Source: Tamarix chinensis (taxonomy: Eukaryota; Streptophyta; Magnoliopsida; Caryophyllales; Tamaricaceae). Taken from it: a DNA stretch of 64,000 bases. The stretch is from positions 4,340,564 through 4,404,563 of the forward strand of contig CM060175.1 of assembly GCA_030549775.1 (NCBI GenBank), in the 5' to 3' direction. Shown here piece after piece: positions 62,566 through 64,000 of this stretch. The stretch's first letter is position 1; each line of letters starts with the position of its first letter. The notes under the pieces were generated by a model that saw only the letters and a list, made by a program, of their open reading frames with translations, searched no databases and was not told where the DNA came from. Both the position numbers and the translations under genes were made by a program.

Positions 62566-64000
62566 TCACTACCCCCTTAAAGAAAGACTTCGTCCCTAAA
62601 GTCACTTGTAATTTCCTAGGGTTAAGGTCCAACGTCCTAAGTGGTTATAGCCACATTTATTATGAGTAACTATACAACTACCCCCTTAAAGAAGAACTCA
62701 CTAAGGATGGTCATACTTGAAGCGAAGAGTTCCGGATATACTCTGTGCATGTCCTTTTCAGCTTCTTAGGTAGCTTCTTCAGCTCCATGCTGACTCCATA
62801 AGACCTTGAAAAGGGGAACCAAACTTATACGATTCTTCTGTAGCTTGGTATCAAGGATTCACATAGGTCGTTCTTTGTAGGTTAGGGAGTCATCCAATTC
62901 TATCTCATTCTAGCGGATCACATGGGATGGATCAGCCATATACTCTTGCAACTGTGAGATGTGGAACACATTATGAACTCGTTCCAACTCTGGAGGAAGA
63001 GCCAATCAATAGGCAAACTCGCCTACACGCTCCAGGATCTCAAAGGGAATGATGTACCTCGGGCTCAACTTACCCTTTTTGCCGAACCTTTGGACACCCT
63101 TTGTAGGGAGACCCTTAATAAAACCTTCTCTCCAAGCTCAAATTTGTTATCTCGTCACCTCTGATCAGCATAGCTCTTCGGTCTACTCTATGCCTCTCTC
63201 ATCCGGTTCTGAATCTGTCGGATCTGACCGATCATCTCCTCGATCATCTAGGGCCCCAATACCAATGTCCCGCTAATATCACTCTAGCATTAGGGAGTTC
63301 GACACTTTTGCCCATATAAGGCCTCAAAGGGAGCCATCCCTATACTAGCATGGTAGCTGTTGTTATACGAGAACTCTATCAAAGGTAGGCATTCCTCCCA
63401 ACAACCCTAGAAATCTAACACGCAAACCCTCAAAATATCTTCTAGGGTTTGTATGGTCTGCTCTGTCTGCCCATCCGTGGCAGGATGGAAAGCTGTGCAC
63501 ATCTTCAATTTCATTCCTAGAACCTCCTACCGCTTTCCCTAGAAATGGGAGACAAACCTCAAATCCCTATCTGACACGATGTCCATTGGAACCCCGTGAT
63601 GGTTGACCACAAACTTCATATAGTTCCTTGCTAGCTGATCCATACTCCATGTGGACCTCATCAGAATAAACACGACCGACTTAGTCAATCTGCCCACGAT
63701 AACCCAAATGGTGTCACAATTGCTTTGATTCCTTGGTAACCCATTGAAAAAGTCCCTAGAGATGGAGTCCAACTTCCATCTTGGTACCTCTAAGGGTTGA
63801 AGTAGTCCCGCAGGCCTTCGGTGCTCGATCGTAACCTTTTGACACACCAAACATCGGGATAAGACCTCGACCACTTCTTGCTTCATGCGAGATCACCAAT
63901 AAACTTTCTTCAAGTCCTTGTAAAATTTATCTTCCCTACGATGGAATAAATAAGGGGTCTGATGCCCTTTCTCTATAATAAGGCGCTTTAATTCATGACA
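62566..64000 (-). pseudogene. Ty3/gypsy chromovirus pol, 3' part, inactivated
   Basis: The minus strand reads, in order from the window edge: integrase zinc-finger end (SRCLVCQKV), then integrase core with ISRDFFNGLPR, VIVGRLTKS and IVSDRDLRF in the open stretch 63539-63886. It continues in the same frame past stops with TAFHPATDGQTEQTIQTLE and [20 protein letters not shown] (63300-63500). The C-terminal part has HNVFHISQLQEYM, SLVPLFKVLW and a chromodomain-like QHGAEEAT...AEKDM...YPELF (62720-62980). Chromodomain and order indicate a Tekay/Del-type chromovirus. Stops interrupt where Trp, Gln or Arg are expected, so no working product. Reverse transcriptase and gag would lie beyond the window. 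Confidence 0.9.
62571..62580 (-). promoter_or_regulatory. Polypurine tract candidate
   Basis: TTAAGGGGGT on the minus strand, a few bases before the 3' LTR. A second copy lies at 62680-62690, about 110 bp upstream in element terms. Confidence 0.6.

Overview
The window reads as repeat-rich, AT-rich nuclear DNA from a flowering plant, probably a eudicot. It holds one intron-rich receptor kinase gene whose predicted protein matches, from memory, the Arabidopsis At5g62710 (FEI-like, LRR subfamily XIII) type almost end to end. It also holds plant-specific mobile DNA: Cassandra TRIMs with 5S rRNA-like LTRs, long-LTR chromoviruses, and hAT, CACTA-like and MITE elements. The species cannot be told from the sequence.

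Layout. 1-4016: end of a long minus-strand LTR, a Cassandra stub it interrupts, and LTR scraps. 4017-15222: a nest of long LTRs up to five deep, with a hAT MITE at the centre. 15223-17651: unassigned AT-rich DNA. 17652-22462: a 4.8 kb solo LTR with a 5-bp target duplication. 22719-23008: a solo Cassandra LTR. 23944-24184: a MITE. 24956-33031: the LRR receptor kinase gene, 13 exons, 600 codons, all kinase motifs intact, with a 4.5 kb repeat-filled intron 11. 33565-35635: a hAT-like non-autonomous element. 36520-38342: one intact Cassandra and decayed relatives. 38396-46830: a long LTR split by another long LTR. 46831-54861: a minus-strand LTR split by a 5.4 kb hAT element carrying a broken BED-finger transposase. 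54862-58674: LTR pieces, a CACTA-like end, and a three-LTR Cassandra. 58675-64000: 3' LTR and decayed pol (integrase, chromodomain) of a minus-strand chromovirus.

The receptor kinase is the only gene here that looks functional. The rest is a layered record of transposition, LTR-LTR recombination and mutational decay. I found no convincing new protein system. The most informative structures are the three-LTR Cassandra, whose middle LTR is a mosaic of the outer two in the order an unequal crossover predicts, and the multi-level LTR nest whose innermost MITE sits in an LTR TATA box.
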